DNA of 64,000 bases, from NCBI RefSeq assembly GCF_023617305.1, contig NZ_CP081485.1, forward strand, positions 124,001-188,000, given 5' to 3'. Each line of letters starts with the position of its first letter. The first letter of the stretch is position 1. Source of the stretch: Methanobrevibacter sp. TLL-48-HuF1 (lineage in GTDB: Archaea > Methanobacteriota > Methanobacteria > Methanobacteriales > Methanobacteriaceae). Positions 28,601 to 36,818 of the stretch are shown here, in pieces. The position numbers and the translations under genes were made by a program. The notes beneath the pieces were generated by a model that did not search any database, was not told the origin of the DNA, and saw only the letters and a program-made list of their open reading frames with translations.

Positions 28601-30137
28601 TTTTTGTAAAAGTAATAACAAGTAAACTTTCAGGATCAATACCTTTATTATTTAAAAGATATTTTACCCTTTCAATTAAAACTGTAGTTTTACCAGAACC
28701 TGGGCCTGCTTCAATTAAAAGAGGTTTTTTACCATCATACATAACAGCTGCTTCTTGATCTTCATTTAATTTTTTAGGTTTTATTTTTTGTTTTTTAGGT
28801 TTAGATGGAACAAATTTAGGTTGATTTTCAATTAAAATTTCTTCAGGAGGACTGTAAATTTCACTAATTTCTATATTATGAGTTTTTGCAAATTCTTTAA
28901 TTGCTAAATCAATATGCTTTTTTAAATCACTTTTAGGAACATAATCCTTAATAATTAAATTTTCAAGCTCTTTATTACTTTTATCCGATGTTTGCTCGTT
29001 AATACTATTTAATTTAGATTCAAAATCTTTTCTCATTAATTCATTTTCCTCATTAATAATTAACATCATTTTTTCTAAATTAAGTTTATCCTCATCTGAT
29101 TCTTTTTTTAAATTTTCAATTTCATTAGAAACTATCTTATAAATTTCATCTTTTGGAGCATAATTATCTGTAACAAACTTGCTTAAATCAGCATTAGAAT
29201 ATTCCATTGTTAAATTGTCAATTTTATCTTCAAGATTTTTTCTTGAAGAATCATATTTTTTTGAAAGATTAAGTAGTTCTTTTTTAAAATTAGCTTTATC
29301 TTCACTAGATTGTATCATAGCCAAATTCACAGCATCATTAACTATTTTACCGACATCTTCTTTAGAATAATAATTATCTGCAATAAAATTTACCAATTCT
29401 TCTTTATTATTTTCAGAATAATTGATTTTAAGATCATTAAATTTAGATTCAAAACCTCTTTTTAATTCTTCGTTTTCTTTTGAAAGATTAAGTATTTTAT
29501 TTTCAAGACTAGCTTTATCTTCACTAGATTGTATCATAGCCAAATTCACAGCATCATTAACTATTTTACCGACATCCTCCTTAAGAATATAATTATCTTC
29601 AACAAGATTAACTACCTCTTCTTTTTTACGATTTATTTGTTCCATCTTAAATTCTAACATATTCAACAATTTATTTTCAAATTTTTCTATGTCTTCTTTA
29701 GATACTTGACTTTCTTTTTCAATCTGGGTTAAAATATTTGTATCAAAATCAGAATTATGAATAATTTCATTATTATAATCCTCCATAAACCATACAGATA
29801 TATTAAATATAACTTTTAAAAAAGCTAATGCCACTCTTTCATTTGACGAAGAATCACTATGTCTATCATCATTACGGTATTTTCTTGCTTTTTGAAGCAA
29901 TTTCTCTGATTTGGAATCAATGACTTTCTTATTTTTTAAATCAATTATTTTTTCAACATATGTTTCTTTAGGATGAATTCTGGCATTTTCAAGTAATATA
30001 TTTAAAATTCTTTCAAAAAATTTAGAACCTGAATTAATAGCTCCATTAGGGTCTTGTTTAACTTTTTTTTCCATGTCATGAGCCCAATCAAATAAATCAG
30101 GATAGTCTTCTTTTAAAAATTCAAAATTTGTTGGCAT
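25620..30137 (-). CDS. UvrD/RecB-type helicase-nuclease with HEPN-like N-terminus and coiled-coil repeats
   Basis: 1505 residues. Residues 1-125 look like a DUF4145/HEPN-type helical domain; ARKYRNDDRHSDS contains an R-x4-H motif. Residues about 150-450 are charged coiled coil with 4-5 repeats of about 73 residues, each starting (I/V)xDNYxxKEDVGKIV. SF1A helicase motifs follow: Walker A EAGPGSGKTTVLIERV (about 474), TFTKKAANEL, IDEFQDTDPIQ, GDIDQSIYGFRGS, LNTNYRSTNQ, LMTVHKAKGLEFP and YVAMTRAQDILVL (about 1190). The C-terminus is a RecB/Cas4-like PD-(D/E)xK nuclease: YGKVIHKALE, GAIDLIYE, LLDYKY (about 1400). Four cysteines (LQCPF and the last-20-residue CNKCAFKRIC) form an iron-sulfur staple as in AddB/Cas4. 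Start has an AGGTG site. It could serve end resection or act as a solitary antiviral enzyme; no partner gene is adjacent. Confidence 0.88.
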   Translation of the reverse strand: MPTNFEFLKEDYPDLFDWAHDMEKKVKQDPNGAINSGSKFFERILNILLENARIHPKETYVEKIIDLKNKKVIDSKSEKLLQKARKYRNDDRHSDSSSNERVALAFLKVIFNISVWFMEDYNNEIIHNSDFDTNILTQIEKESQVSKEDIEKFENKLLNMLEFKMEQINRKKEEVVNLVEDNYILKEDVGKIVNDAVNLAMIQSSEDKASLENKILNLSKENEELKRGFESKFNDLKINYSENNKEELVNFIADNYYSKEDVGKIVNDAVNLAMIQSSEDKANFKKELLNLSKKYDSSRKNLEDKIDNLTMEYSNADLSKFVTDNYAPKDEIYKIVSNEIENLKKESDEDKLNLEKMMLIINEENELMRKDFESKLNSINEQTSDKSNKELENLIIKDYVPKSDLKKHIDLAIKEFAKTHNIEISEIYSPPEEILIENQPKFVPSKPKKQKIKPKKLNEDQEAAVMYDGKKPLLIEAGPGSGKTTVLIERVKYLLNNKGIDPESLLVITFTKKAANELKTRLSEETDNISELDVQKMQISTIHGFCAKILEKAGYVNLSIIGDDLGEKINMFVRKHLEELGFTGIAYASKRDAKNIINKYEEYCTFGVDSQNLIKYIQDNYPISQDYIDFVEQYMEENEGKFPKMEVKENKEFKQSYYNALYLQVAKSYPIYKELMEKENVIDFGHMQLKALEYLRENPDSVFKNILIDEFQDTDPIQMEIFKILMKNCDSATFVGDIDQSIYGFRGSYDNYFEQLSNEYDVKRISLNTNYRSTNQIIDVSEALIKPQRDVHSEKDLKGNRDIDFPIYYISNEDKDNEAENICEFIKYLKETGKIDNYNEIAVLTRSVTSNGNCIKPLMNLLNENNIPYAIKGNKDLLDKDEIKSILTLIYYVISEDKDHHIMNSWEKKWLNLKAFTDTDFKMKLCNLSDETKEILFNIQEQYENDVVAAEKDVSIEVTGKKSRVRSFGGVFKKYNKPEFENGQEILKDIVNKVSFPYLNVQNLEKWGIKNKDDLAFFDKLFEIRENILSEDIEYKNKLTILEIYMRLLEINDYFNADFINNPNNQDEISNLAFISNTLYNYEQMYYNKAIRGAFWFLYTNIEDYGSSNVDPNGVQLMTVHKAKGLEFPVVIVASFSDKKFPSKFISPNPDNGYIHGKPAFFTPYEFLKYKDFENESEEVLIHEEEENRIIYVAMTRAQDILVLSSLVPPSDKENEITYKGSSLVEDLLINKNYAMSLQAKEIEIPKTVCKKPDFEEELLELSFTSLKSYLQCPFRNKLLNHFHFKISDKTQITYGKVIHKALEVINKRIKATGEYLGDDEVKNIVENLFYTNPNIAYDRKQKLKTDKLDDIVDNVIHYYHTFGNKIKVIDSEVQFNVKNKDYGITGAIDLIYETDDGKIGLLDYKYTSSEAKYMKWHKKQLYVYVGVLKSLEEWKNKEISELKVYAIKSRKLVGIPVDYDKINEIMQEMDTVAKNIDENKYPRQKDQHCNKCAFKRICGIDYVN
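29291..29576 (-). repeat. Exact 67-base direct repeat inside the helicase-nuclease gene
   Basis: Positions 29291-29357 and 29510-29576 are identical over 67 bases, 219 bases (73 codons) apart, and both encode the coiled-coil segment VGKIVNDAVNLAMIQSSEDK. Identity at DNA level means a recent in-frame duplication or gene conversion. Confidence 0.85.
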
Positions 30138-30230
30138 ACTGCACCTATAAATAACCTATTTAAAAAATCAAGTAAAAATTTACTTATTAATCAATAAATA
30201 TACTTTTGTTAATAAATTATTTATAATTAG

Positions 30231-30770
30231 CTATTTTTTCCTTAAAGAAGGTGTCCATAATTCAAATTCTTTAATTTGAGGAGGAATTCCTTCATCAATG
30301 TAAGATTCCAGATGGCCTTCATGAGATTTAAAATCTTCATAGCCTACAACAGCGGAATTACAAAAATCAACTAATCCCTTATTTCTAATTATTGAATGAA
30401 CTGGTTTGAATGTTGATGACCAAATGTAAAATACTTTAAAAACAGTGTCAGGATGATATCCTCCACCTAAATCAACAGATAAAACATCACACTTTTGAGT
30501 TAACCTAAAAGCTTCCAGAAGAATCTCATGGCGTCTTACATCACCAGATATAAATGTTAAATTGGAATAATCATCAGCAAGTTTTTCCATTTTCCCTACA
30601 GCTTCAGGACTATTATCAATAGCTATTATGTTAACATTGTCAAATTTATCCAAAATTAGTTTTGTAGTGTTTCCTACATGACATCCCAGCTCAACAATAA
30701 CATTTCCGTCATTGACTATGTCAAATAGCTGTTTTCTATATTCTTTTATATCATAGCTAATGTTTATCAT
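30231..30770 (-). CDS. SAM-dependent methyltransferase-like protein
   Basis: 179 residues with a class I Rossmann methyltransferase core: NVIVELGCHVGNTTKLIL (motif I, about residues 23-40), IIAIDNSPEAV (motif II acidic residue), TFISGDVRRHE (motif III) and CDVLSVDLGGGYHPDTVF (motif IV). It is short for a methyltransferase and has no obvious substrate-binding addition. Its start overlaps the end of the pantoate kinase gene by 14 bases, so the two are co-translated. Conserved in methanogens by my recollection, but the substrate is not known. Confidence 0.75.
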   Translation of the reverse strand: MINISYDIKEYRKQLFDIVNDGNVIVELGCHVGNTTKLILDKFDNVNIIAIDNSPEAVGKMEKLADDYSNLTFISGDVRRHEILLEAFRLTQKCDVLSVDLGGGYHPDTVFKVFYIWSSTFKPVHSIIRNKGLVDFCNSAVVGYEDFKSHEGHLESYIDEGIPPQIKEFELWTPSLRKK

Positions 30771-31611
30771 ATTTTATACCAATATTATCCAGTTCATATA
30801 TATCTAAACCTTCAATGTTTAAGTTTTTGAAAACATCTTCATTATATGCAAAGGCAAAAACTGTATTTCCAAGCATTGCCATTGAAGAACCTAAAATATC
30901 ATCCAAAGAATTAAAATAATCAATAAGTTCACTTACTTCATCAGACATCAGATTTGTCTTTTTTGAAAATTCAAAAGAAAAGTCTAAAAAATTCCCAATT
31001 GACGGATTTTCTACAAATCTGTTTTTTAACTCCAAACCTGCATCTGAAATTATTTTTTTATATTCTGGATTCTGAATAACAGATGCAGTGTCAATTTCAC
31101 CAAATGTTTTAGTAGCTATTATGATTTCTTCATCAGGAAAAGATTTTATTTCACCAATCCCCGGAGCTCCAGCCTTTGTTCTTAAAACTATGCCTTTACC
31201 CATTTGAGCTATTACATCACCTAACCCGGAACCTAAATTAATTTCTGCCCTGTGAGCTATCTGACCGCATTCCTCTAAAGTATATCCTAAACTGAAAAAT
31301 TCATTTAAAGCAATAGCCAGACCTAATGCAGATGCAGCTGATGTTCCAAATCCCGCTCCAATTGGAAGCTGAATATCCTGAGTGATTTTAACCGGTTTTT
31401 CAATCTTTAAAATCTTCAAAACTTCATTAATAACTGTATAATCTCCCTGATTAACTTCAATTTCCAAAGTATCACAAGAAGAAATATCTGTTAAAACACC
31501 TCTGTTTACTAAAAAACCAGCTCCACAGGACCCATTTTTTAAAGGATTTGCATTATTTTCAATGCTAAAAAAACCGGTAATGTGACCTGGAACAAAAACT
31601 GAAATATCCAT
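30757..31611 (-). CDS. Pantoate kinase (archaeal CoA biosynthesis)
   Basis: 284 residues, GHMP kinase superfamily. It phosphorylates pantoate to 4-phosphopantoate, the archaeal replacement for the bacterial pantothenate kinase route. The N-terminus MDISVFVPGHITGFFSI and the glycine-rich phosphate loop PIGAGFGTSAASALGLAIAL (about residues 84-103) are characteristic of the pantoate kinase branch (COG1829), as is NLGSGLGDVIAQMGKGIVLR. No clear ribosome site precedes the ATG, and the AT-rich sequence in the 27-base gap to the upstream gene suggests a near-leaderless transcript. Phosphopantothenate synthetase is not in the window. Confidence 0.9.
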   Translation of the reverse strand: MDISVFVPGHITGFFSIENNANPLKNGSCGAGFLVNRGVLTDISSCDTLEIEVNQGDYTVINEVLKILKIEKPVKITQDIQLPIGAGFGTSAASALGLAIALNEFFSLGYTLEECGQIAHRAEINLGSGLGDVIAQMGKGIVLRTKAGAPGIGEIKSFPDEEIIIATKTFGEIDTASVIQNPEYKKIISDAGLELKNRFVENPSIGNFLDFSFEFSKKTNLMSDEVSELIDYFNSLDDILGSSMAMLGNTVFAFAYNEDVFKNLNIEGLDIYELDNIGIKYDKH

Positions 31612-31637
31612 ACTATAAAATTACTTTTTAATATTAT

Positions 31638-32825
31638 TTAAATCTCATTACCTGTTAAAAAATTTATAATATTAAGATGTTTAACTCCCATATAAGACAT
31701 ATCAAAATCATCTAATGAAAGAACATATTTTGGATAATTGTCATTTACCTTTAAAAGTGGATCAAATTCTCTTTTATGAATTTCTTCATTAGCTAGAATA
31801 TAAGTTACCTGAATATAAATTTTTTCAGAACCTTTTCTGCAAATAAAATCAATTTCTTTAGTATTGTATTTACCAATATTAACTTCATATCCTCTTCTAA
31901 GTAACTCAAAATAAACAATATTTTCTAAAGACTGACCTATATCCAAATCTTTTTTTAAAATAGATTCTCTAAAACCTAAATCCACAACATAATATTTTTC
32001 CAAATGATTTAATATTTTTTTACCAATTAAATCCTCTCTTTTCACCTTATATATCAAACAAGCCTCTTCAAGATAAGAAATATAATTATAAACAGTATTT
32101 ACAGAAACATTTATCCTATCTTTTTTAAGATATTTAACAATACTATTAGCTGAAACCAACTGACCTATATTTGATACTAAAAAATGAGTTAATCTAATTA
32201 ACAAATCAACATTTTTAATATCAAACCTTTTTATAATATCATTAAATACAATTGAATCAAATAAATCCTTTAAATATTGGATTTTATTATTCAATTCAAA
32301 TGATGCTGGAAATCCCCCAAATGTTAAATATTCCATGAATAATTCTTTTTCGGACAAATTAGAATCTTTGTTATATTCCAAATATTCAACAAATGAAAAA
32401 GGAAATATTTTAATATTAATATAACGTCCTGTCAAATATGTTGCAAATTCACCACTTAATAATTTAGAATTTGATCCTGTAACATAAACATCAAAATTAT
32501 CTAATGAAAAATATGCATTTACAAGTCTTTGCCAACCTTCAATTCTTTGAATTTCATCAAAAAACAAGTAATATTTATCTGTTTTATTAGATTTGCTTTT
32601 TATATATTCATTTAAGTCATTTATTGTTGAATAACTAAGAAAGTCTGGTGATTCTAAATCAATGAAAATAATATTTTTCTCTTTTATTCCATTATTTTTT
32701 AAATGATTAACAACCTGTTGTAACAATACAGATTTGCCAGAACGCCTAACTCCTGTTAAAATCTTAATAATATCCTTATCAATTAAATCAATTATTTGAT
32801 TTAAATAATGTTCTCTTTTAATCAT
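31638..32825 (-). CDS. AAA+ ATPase of the AAA_14/DUF4143 type
   Basis: 395 residues. N-terminal ATPase with Walker A LTGVRRSGKSVLLQQV (about 23-38), Walker B YYLFFDEIQRIEGW (about 87-100) and sensor YVTGSNSKLLSGE. A winged-helix section (SVNTVYNYISYLEEACLIY) follows, then a C-terminal DUF4143 domain that resembles a Holliday-junction-resolvase/PD-(D/E)xK fold, with the motif NIGKYNTKEIDFICRKGSEK (E-x-D...K). These proteins are abundant in methanogens and in gut bacteria; roles proposed include toxin-antitoxin or mobile-element functions, none proven. A GGTGGT site precedes the ATG. It stands alone, with 225 bases of AT-rich upstream DNA. Confidence 0.88.
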   Translation of the reverse strand: MIKREHYLNQIIDLIDKDIIKILTGVRRSGKSVLLQQVVNHLKNNGIKEKNIIFIDLESPDFLSYSTINDLNEYIKSKSNKTDKYYLFFDEIQRIEGWQRLVNAYFSLDNFDVYVTGSNSKLLSGEFATYLTGRYINIKIFPFSFVEYLEYNKDSNLSEKELFMEYLTFGGFPASFELNNKIQYLKDLFDSIVFNDIIKRFDIKNVDLLIRLTHFLVSNIGQLVSANSIVKYLKKDRINVSVNTVYNYISYLEEACLIYKVKREDLIGKKILNHLEKYYVVDLGFRESILKKDLDIGQSLENIVYFELLRRGYEVNIGKYNTKEIDFICRKGSEKIYIQVTYILANEEIHKREFDPLLKVNDNYPKYVLSLDDFDMSYMGVKHLNIINFLTGNEI

Positions 32826-33049
32826 ATTTTACCACCATTTCTAATAAAAAAAATCTTACCTATAGAAAAAATATTTAATTAAATGAAATTTTTTCTTTAT
32901 ACTGAAAAAATTATTAAATAATTTCTTTTTTTTCATTAGACAATATAAATTTTATAATTAAAAGTAGTATTTTAAAATATTTAAAATTATTTAAATTATA
33001 AAAAAATATTACATAAAACAGCAATAAATAAAAAAAACTTTAAAAAAAA

Positions 33050-33556
33050 TTATAAATTATCATTAATCCAGTATTTGACTTTGTTTTTTGAACCTAAAAC
33101 ATCACTGCCCTTAATTTCAAGACCATTTCTAATATCTGCACCTTTACATAGCTTTTTTAATTGTTTTTTAGATTTTCCAAAACCTGAACCCTCATGAGTA
33201 ACAAAAGGTTTTACAACTTTACCTTTAAAATCCAATTTATCTAACTGAGATTCAAAAACAATCGGCATTTTTCCCCACCAAATGGGAAATCCTATATAAA
33301 CCCCTTCGTAATCTCCAACATCTTCAAGGGTTTCCTTTAATACTCTGCCATTTTTCTCATTTTTAGTTACTTCAGTACATTCCATATAATCTTCAGGATA
33401 GGGGATTTCCGGTTCTACCTTAAAAACATCTCCATTAGTTATCTCTTTAATATAATCGGCAATGACTTCAGTATTTCCTTTTTCAACTACTTTCAAATCC
33501 CCCTCATAATAATTTTCACCTGCACGGGAAAAATATAAAATCAAATCTCCAGACAT
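33050..33556 (-). CDS. Flavodoxin family protein
   Basis: 168 residues. The N-terminus DLILYFSRAGENYY and a later KGNTEVIADYIKEIT form the FMN phosphate loop of a flavodoxin_4 type protein, although an insertion lies between strand and loop. GVYIGFPIWWGKMPIVFESQ is the aromatic FMN-stacking region, and VVKPFVTHEGSGFGKSKKQL is typical of this subfamily. It probably binds FMN and carries electrons or reduces quinone-like substrates in the cytosol. The upstream region is shared with the divergent PHP gene. Confidence 0.88.
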   Translation of the reverse strand: MSGDLILYFSRAGENYYEGDLKVVEKGNTEVIADYIKEITNGDVFKVEPEIPYPEDYMECTEVTKNEKNGRVLKETLEDVGDYEGVYIGFPIWWGKMPIVFESQLDKLDFKGKVVKPFVTHEGSGFGKSKKQLKKLCKGADIRNGLEIKGSDVLGSKNKVKYWINDNL

Positions 33557-33699
33557 AAATATCTCCTTATTATCTAAATATAATTTATATAAAAAACAGT
33601 TATTAAGTATATTCCATTTTAAAAAAAATACTGGGCAATATTTATTTATTATATTTGATATAACTCAATAATATAACAATTATACTGGGGAGAAAAACT

Positions 33700-34365
33700 T
33701 TGAATAAAAGAATAGATTTACATATGCACAGTTTATTTAGTGACGGAGAATTATTGCCTTCAGAATTGGCCCGAAGAGCTGCTAATTTAAATCACGAAGT
33801 GATAGCTATTACCGACCATGTTGATTACTCCAATGTTGAGCAGATACCACAAATACAAAAAGCTATTGACGATATTAATGCCAACTGGAACATCAAGGTT
33901 GTTTTAGGTGCTGAAGTAACTCATGTTCCTACAGAATCTATTGACGGAGTAGCTAAAAAAGCAAAAGATTTAGGTGCACAAATTGTTGTTGTTCATGGTG
34001 AAACATTAAATGAACCTGTAATTGAAGGAACCAATTATGCTGCAGTCAACAGCGAATATGTAGACATTCTAGGCCATCCCGGTTTGATTACTTATGAAGA
34101 AGCTCAAATTGCAAAAGAAAATGGAATCTATCTGGAAATAAGTGCAAGAAGTGGCCATTGTCTTGGAAACGGTCATGTAGCCAACATAGCCAGTGAAGTA
34201 GGTAATAAATTACTTGTAAATACAGATACACATTCACCGGATAATCTAATTACCTTTGAAAAATCTTATGAAATAGCTCTTGGAGCAGGATTAAGTAAAA
34301 AAGAAGCTATGGCAGCTATTGTTGATAATCCTCGGGAATTACTTAAATCTAAAGGGATTTTATGA
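33700..34365 (+). CDS. PHP-domain metal-dependent phosphoesterase
   Basis: 221 residues. The polymerase-and-histidinol-phosphatase fold is shown by [20 protein letters not shown] (HxH plus D), [37 protein letters not shown] and the end motif [10 protein letters not shown], which together supply the metal-binding His, Asp and Glu residues. Histidinol phosphatase or another phosphoesterase activity is possible. The start is TTG at 33700 with GGGGAG seven bases before it. It overlaps the next gene by 4 bases (ATGA). Confidence 0.88.
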   Translation: MNKRIDLHMHSLFSDGELLPSELARRAANLNHEVIAITDHVDYSNVEQIPQIQKAIDDINANWNIKVVLGAEVTHVPTESIDGVAKKAKDLGAQIVVVHGETLNEPVIEGTNYAAVNSEYVDILGHPGLITYEEAQIAKENGIYLEISARSGHCLGNGHVANIASEVGNKLLVNTDTHSPDNLITFEKSYEIALGAGLSKKEAMAAIVDNPRELLKSKGIL

Positions 34366-34829
34366 AAGCATCAAAATTACTTAATGAAATAAGAGAAAAC
34401 CTAAAGGATTATCCGATTGATTATCTGAAAAACAAGGTAACTGATGATAGATATAAAGATCCCCTTACCAAATCACTGGCCAAATATAATTCTGGAGTTT
34501 ATGATGAAATCTATGAAAAAGAGCTTGAAAATGATTTCAAAATAAACGATGGAGTCATTCAAAAAATAAAAGGAGACATTAACTTTTATTTTGACAAATA
34601 TGCTCCAAACGACAATGAAACTAAAGAATTTACAAAATACATCTCCCTGTATCTGGCACTAATAGCTAAAAAGCCTCTGCATCCTTATGGAAATGATCCT
34701 AAAGAAGATGAAGTTTACATGAAAAATAACAGCTATTACTGTAAAGGAAGAGCACAATTTATAAAAGACAGAAGATCCCTTTGCAAATACTGCATCTGTA
34801 AAAATCCGCCATTTGCATTTATATTTTAA
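34362..34829 (+). CDS. UPF0305 (DUF2115) family protein
   Basis: 155 residues, overlapping the PHP gene by 4 bases and so translationally coupled to it. The sequence is mostly helical and charged; the C-terminus has [20 protein letters not shown] followed by ICK, a cysteine-rich end typical of the UPF0305 family of methanogens and probably metal-binding. Function is unknown. Assignment is by recollection of the family ending. Confidence 0.7.
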   Translation: MKASKLLNEIRENLKDYPIDYLKNKVTDDRYKDPLTKSLAKYNSGVYDEIYEKELENDFKINDGVIQKIKGDINFYFDKYAPNDNETKEFTKYISLYLALIAKKPLHPYGNDPKEDEVYMKNNSYYCKGRAQFIKDRRSLCKYCICKNPPFAFIF

Positions 34830-34854
34830 AAAAAAAGAGAATAAATGAAAAAAA

Positions 34855-35526
34855 TCACTTATTTAAAACTTTATACTGCAGGATTAAATCATCCCCTAAT
34901 TTAAAAGAATCAAAAAGCTCCAATCTTACTCCTTCATCCATTGTGTCAAATCCTTCACCATCAAATAAAGTATGTGAATCCTTACCGCCAACAACAAAAG
35001 GAGCGACACAAATTCTCATTTCATCAATTAATCCTTCCTTAATCATTGAAAAGTTTAGAGTTGAACCTCCCTCAAGCATCAATGTTTTAATACCTTTTTC
35101 ATAAAGATAATTCATTAAAGCTTTTAGGTCAACTCTTTTATTTCCGCTGAAAAAGAAGTCAATTCCCCTTTTAGTGAAATTAGCATATCTGTCATTTACA
35201 ATAAAATCAAATTTATAGTCATTAGCTCCGGCTATTATGGTTTTTGCGTCTTTATTTGTTATACGTGCAGCTATTGGAGTTCTGCATTTGCTGTCTACCA
35301 CTACACGAACAGGATTGTCTTCAGGATTTGCATCGATTTTATGAACTGTCAGTCTGGGATTATCTGCAATAACCGTATTGATCCCAACCATTATTCCATC
35401 AACTTCACGTCTAAGTTCATGAACTCTTTTCAAATCTTTTTCACCTGAAATATTGGAACTTCCAGTTTTAGTAGCTATTTTTCCATCTAATGTCATAGCT
35501 GCATTTAAAATAACATAAGGTTTCAT
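34855..35526 (-). CDS. 2,5-diamino-6-(ribosylamino)-pyrimidinone 5'-phosphate reductase (riboflavin/F420 pathway)
   Basis: 223 residues, the size of archaeal RIB7/ArfC-type reductases. It reduces the ribosyl group of the GTP-derived pyrimidine to the ribityl form with NAD(P)H, a step shared by riboflavin and the F420 chromophore. Blocks: PYVILNAAMTLDGKIATKTG, ELRREVDGIMVGINTVIADN, DNPVRVVVDSKCRTP, IKTLMLEGGSTLNFSMI (NADPH-binding). Only the RibD C-terminal reductase domain is present, as expected in archaea. cofH, which uses the resulting ribityl-pyrimidine, lies about 16 kb away in this window. The AglH-like gene is 6-12 bases upstream. Confidence 0.92.
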   Translation of the reverse strand: MKPYVILNAAMTLDGKIATKTGSSNISGEKDLKRVHELRREVDGIMVGINTVIADNPRLTVHKIDANPEDNPVRVVVDSKCRTPIAARITNKDAKTIIAGANDYKFDFIVNDRYANFTKRGIDFFFSGNKRVDLKALMNYLYEKGIKTLMLEGGSTLNFSMIKEGLIDEMRICVAPFVVGGKDSHTLFDGEGFDTMDEGVRLELFDSFKLGDDLILQYKVLNK

Positions 35527-35531
35527 TCAAA

Positions 35532-36548
35532 TCATCCTAACTGATAAAAGAATTCCTTAATCTGCATGAAATTAGCCAATGTCTGGTTTTGAAGTACACC
35601 CGGCATTACTATTGCAACAATTATACCTATTAATCCGCAAACAATTCCAATAGCCCAAATTATTTTAACTGCCTGCTTTTCAGGAATCGGTTTTCGCAGT
35701 ACAAGCCTGATTAAAGATTTGAATCCTACTTCTGGCCTTACCAGATTTCCATTTTCATCCAGTTGAGTTGGTTTAAACTGTTGCCTTTCCATAACTCCTG
35801 CACTGTAAAATTTAAGGGCCGCATCAATAATATTCGGTAAAAGCACGATTAAAGCAATTAATTTTACACGACCTATAAAAGCTATTGAAACAATTGTTGC
35901 TCCAATAATTAAGGTTCCTGTATCTCCCGGGAAAATCTTTGCAGGATATTTGTTAAAGTACAGGAAAGCTATTAAAGCTCCAAGCATACTCATACTGATA
36001 ATTGTAACATCATATTTTCCTAAGATAATACAAGATATTGTTAAAGAGGTAAGTGCAATTATTCCAAGCCCTGATTCAATTCCATTTAAACCTGCCAACA
36101 TATTGGTTAAATTGGATCCGATTGAAATAGCTATCGGAATACAGATCAGATATACAATTCCAACATTTGGAGGTGCTGCCCATATTAAAGGAATACCTGC
36201 CAGGAACAATAAGAATAACTTTTCTTTTGATGAAAGTACAAGTAAATCATCTGCAATACCTATAATTCCTACAAGAAGAATTACAATTAAAACAATACAT
36301 AATGGGAATGTAAGAATGTCATGCATACATATTCCTGAAAAAATACCTATTATAAATCCAAATAGGATACCGAATCCACCCATTTCAGCTACAATAGGCT
36401 TCCATGATTTATGCAAATCCTTACCTACAATATCTGCCTTTTCTAATTTTCTAATAATTCTGGGCATTGATAATCTTGTTACTAAAAAAGATAAAATGCC
36501 GCAAATTATTGCTATTGCGTACAACGGAAGTTGTGGGAATAACATCAT
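35532..36548 (-). CDS. Glycosyltransferase family 4: UDP-sugar:(poly)prenyl-phosphate sugar-1-phosphate transferase
   Basis: About 338 residues with some ten membrane segments. It belongs to the MraY/WecA/Alg7 superfamily, which transfers a sugar-1-phosphate to a lipid phosphate. Key family marks: WKPIVAEMGGFGILFGFIIG, IADDLLVLSSKEKLFLL (DD pair), SNLTNMLAGLNGIESGLGII (NxxN..D-like loop) and IFPGDTGTLIIGAT. The arrangement resembles archaeal AglH, the first enzyme of N-glycan lipid assembly; a pseudomurein precursor role is the alternative. I use the ATG at 36548 because AAGTGAT lies just before it; a GTG three codons upstream is possible. Confidence 0.88.
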   Translation of the reverse strand: MMLFPQLPLYAIAIICGILSFLVTRLSMPRIIRKLEKADIVGKDLHKSWKPIVAEMGGFGILFGFIIGIFSGICMHDILTFPLCIVLIVILLVGIIGIADDLLVLSSKEKLFLLFLAGIPLIWAAPPNVGIVYLICIPIAISIGSNLTNMLAGLNGIESGLGIIALTSLTISCIILGKYDVTIISMSMLGALIAFLYFNKYPAKIFPGDTGTLIIGATIVSIAFIGRVKLIALIVLLPNIIDAALKFYSAGVMERQQFKPTQLDENGNLVRPEVGFKSLIRLVLRKPIPEKQAVKIIWAIGIVCGLIGIIVAIVMPGVLQNQTLANFMQIKEFFYQLG

Positions 36549-36763
36549 AATAATCACTTAAGAGATATTTTTATCACTTATAGAATAATAAATTTATGAT
36601 AAAACTAGCTAAAGTTCACTTCTCAACTAAGTCAATAAATCACATACATCTCTCCAAATAATTTAACATCCTTTATTTTTATATTGTAATCATAATATTT
36701 ATTTGACTTTAAAATTTTATATTAAGACCTAAAAATTGTTATTTTTAAAAACTAACTATTTTA

Positions 36764-36791
36764 AATACTGGATAGTTCATAATACTGGATA
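36764..36791. repeat. Direct repeat AATACTGGATA upstream of the Rpn-type gene
   Basis: Two perfect copies, 36764-36774 and 36781-36791, 17 bases apart, lie about 30-55 bases upstream of the start at 36819. Spacing close to 1.6 helical turns and position near the start suggest an operator, but this is only inference. Confidence 0.4.
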
Positions 36792-36818
36792 TAACTAATA
36801 AAAATAAGAGGTGAAAAA

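Noticed and set aside
32826-33049. AT-rich gap searched for small RNA or gene
   Set aside because: Only A/T runs; no stable hairpin with T-run, no ribosome site and no frame of note.
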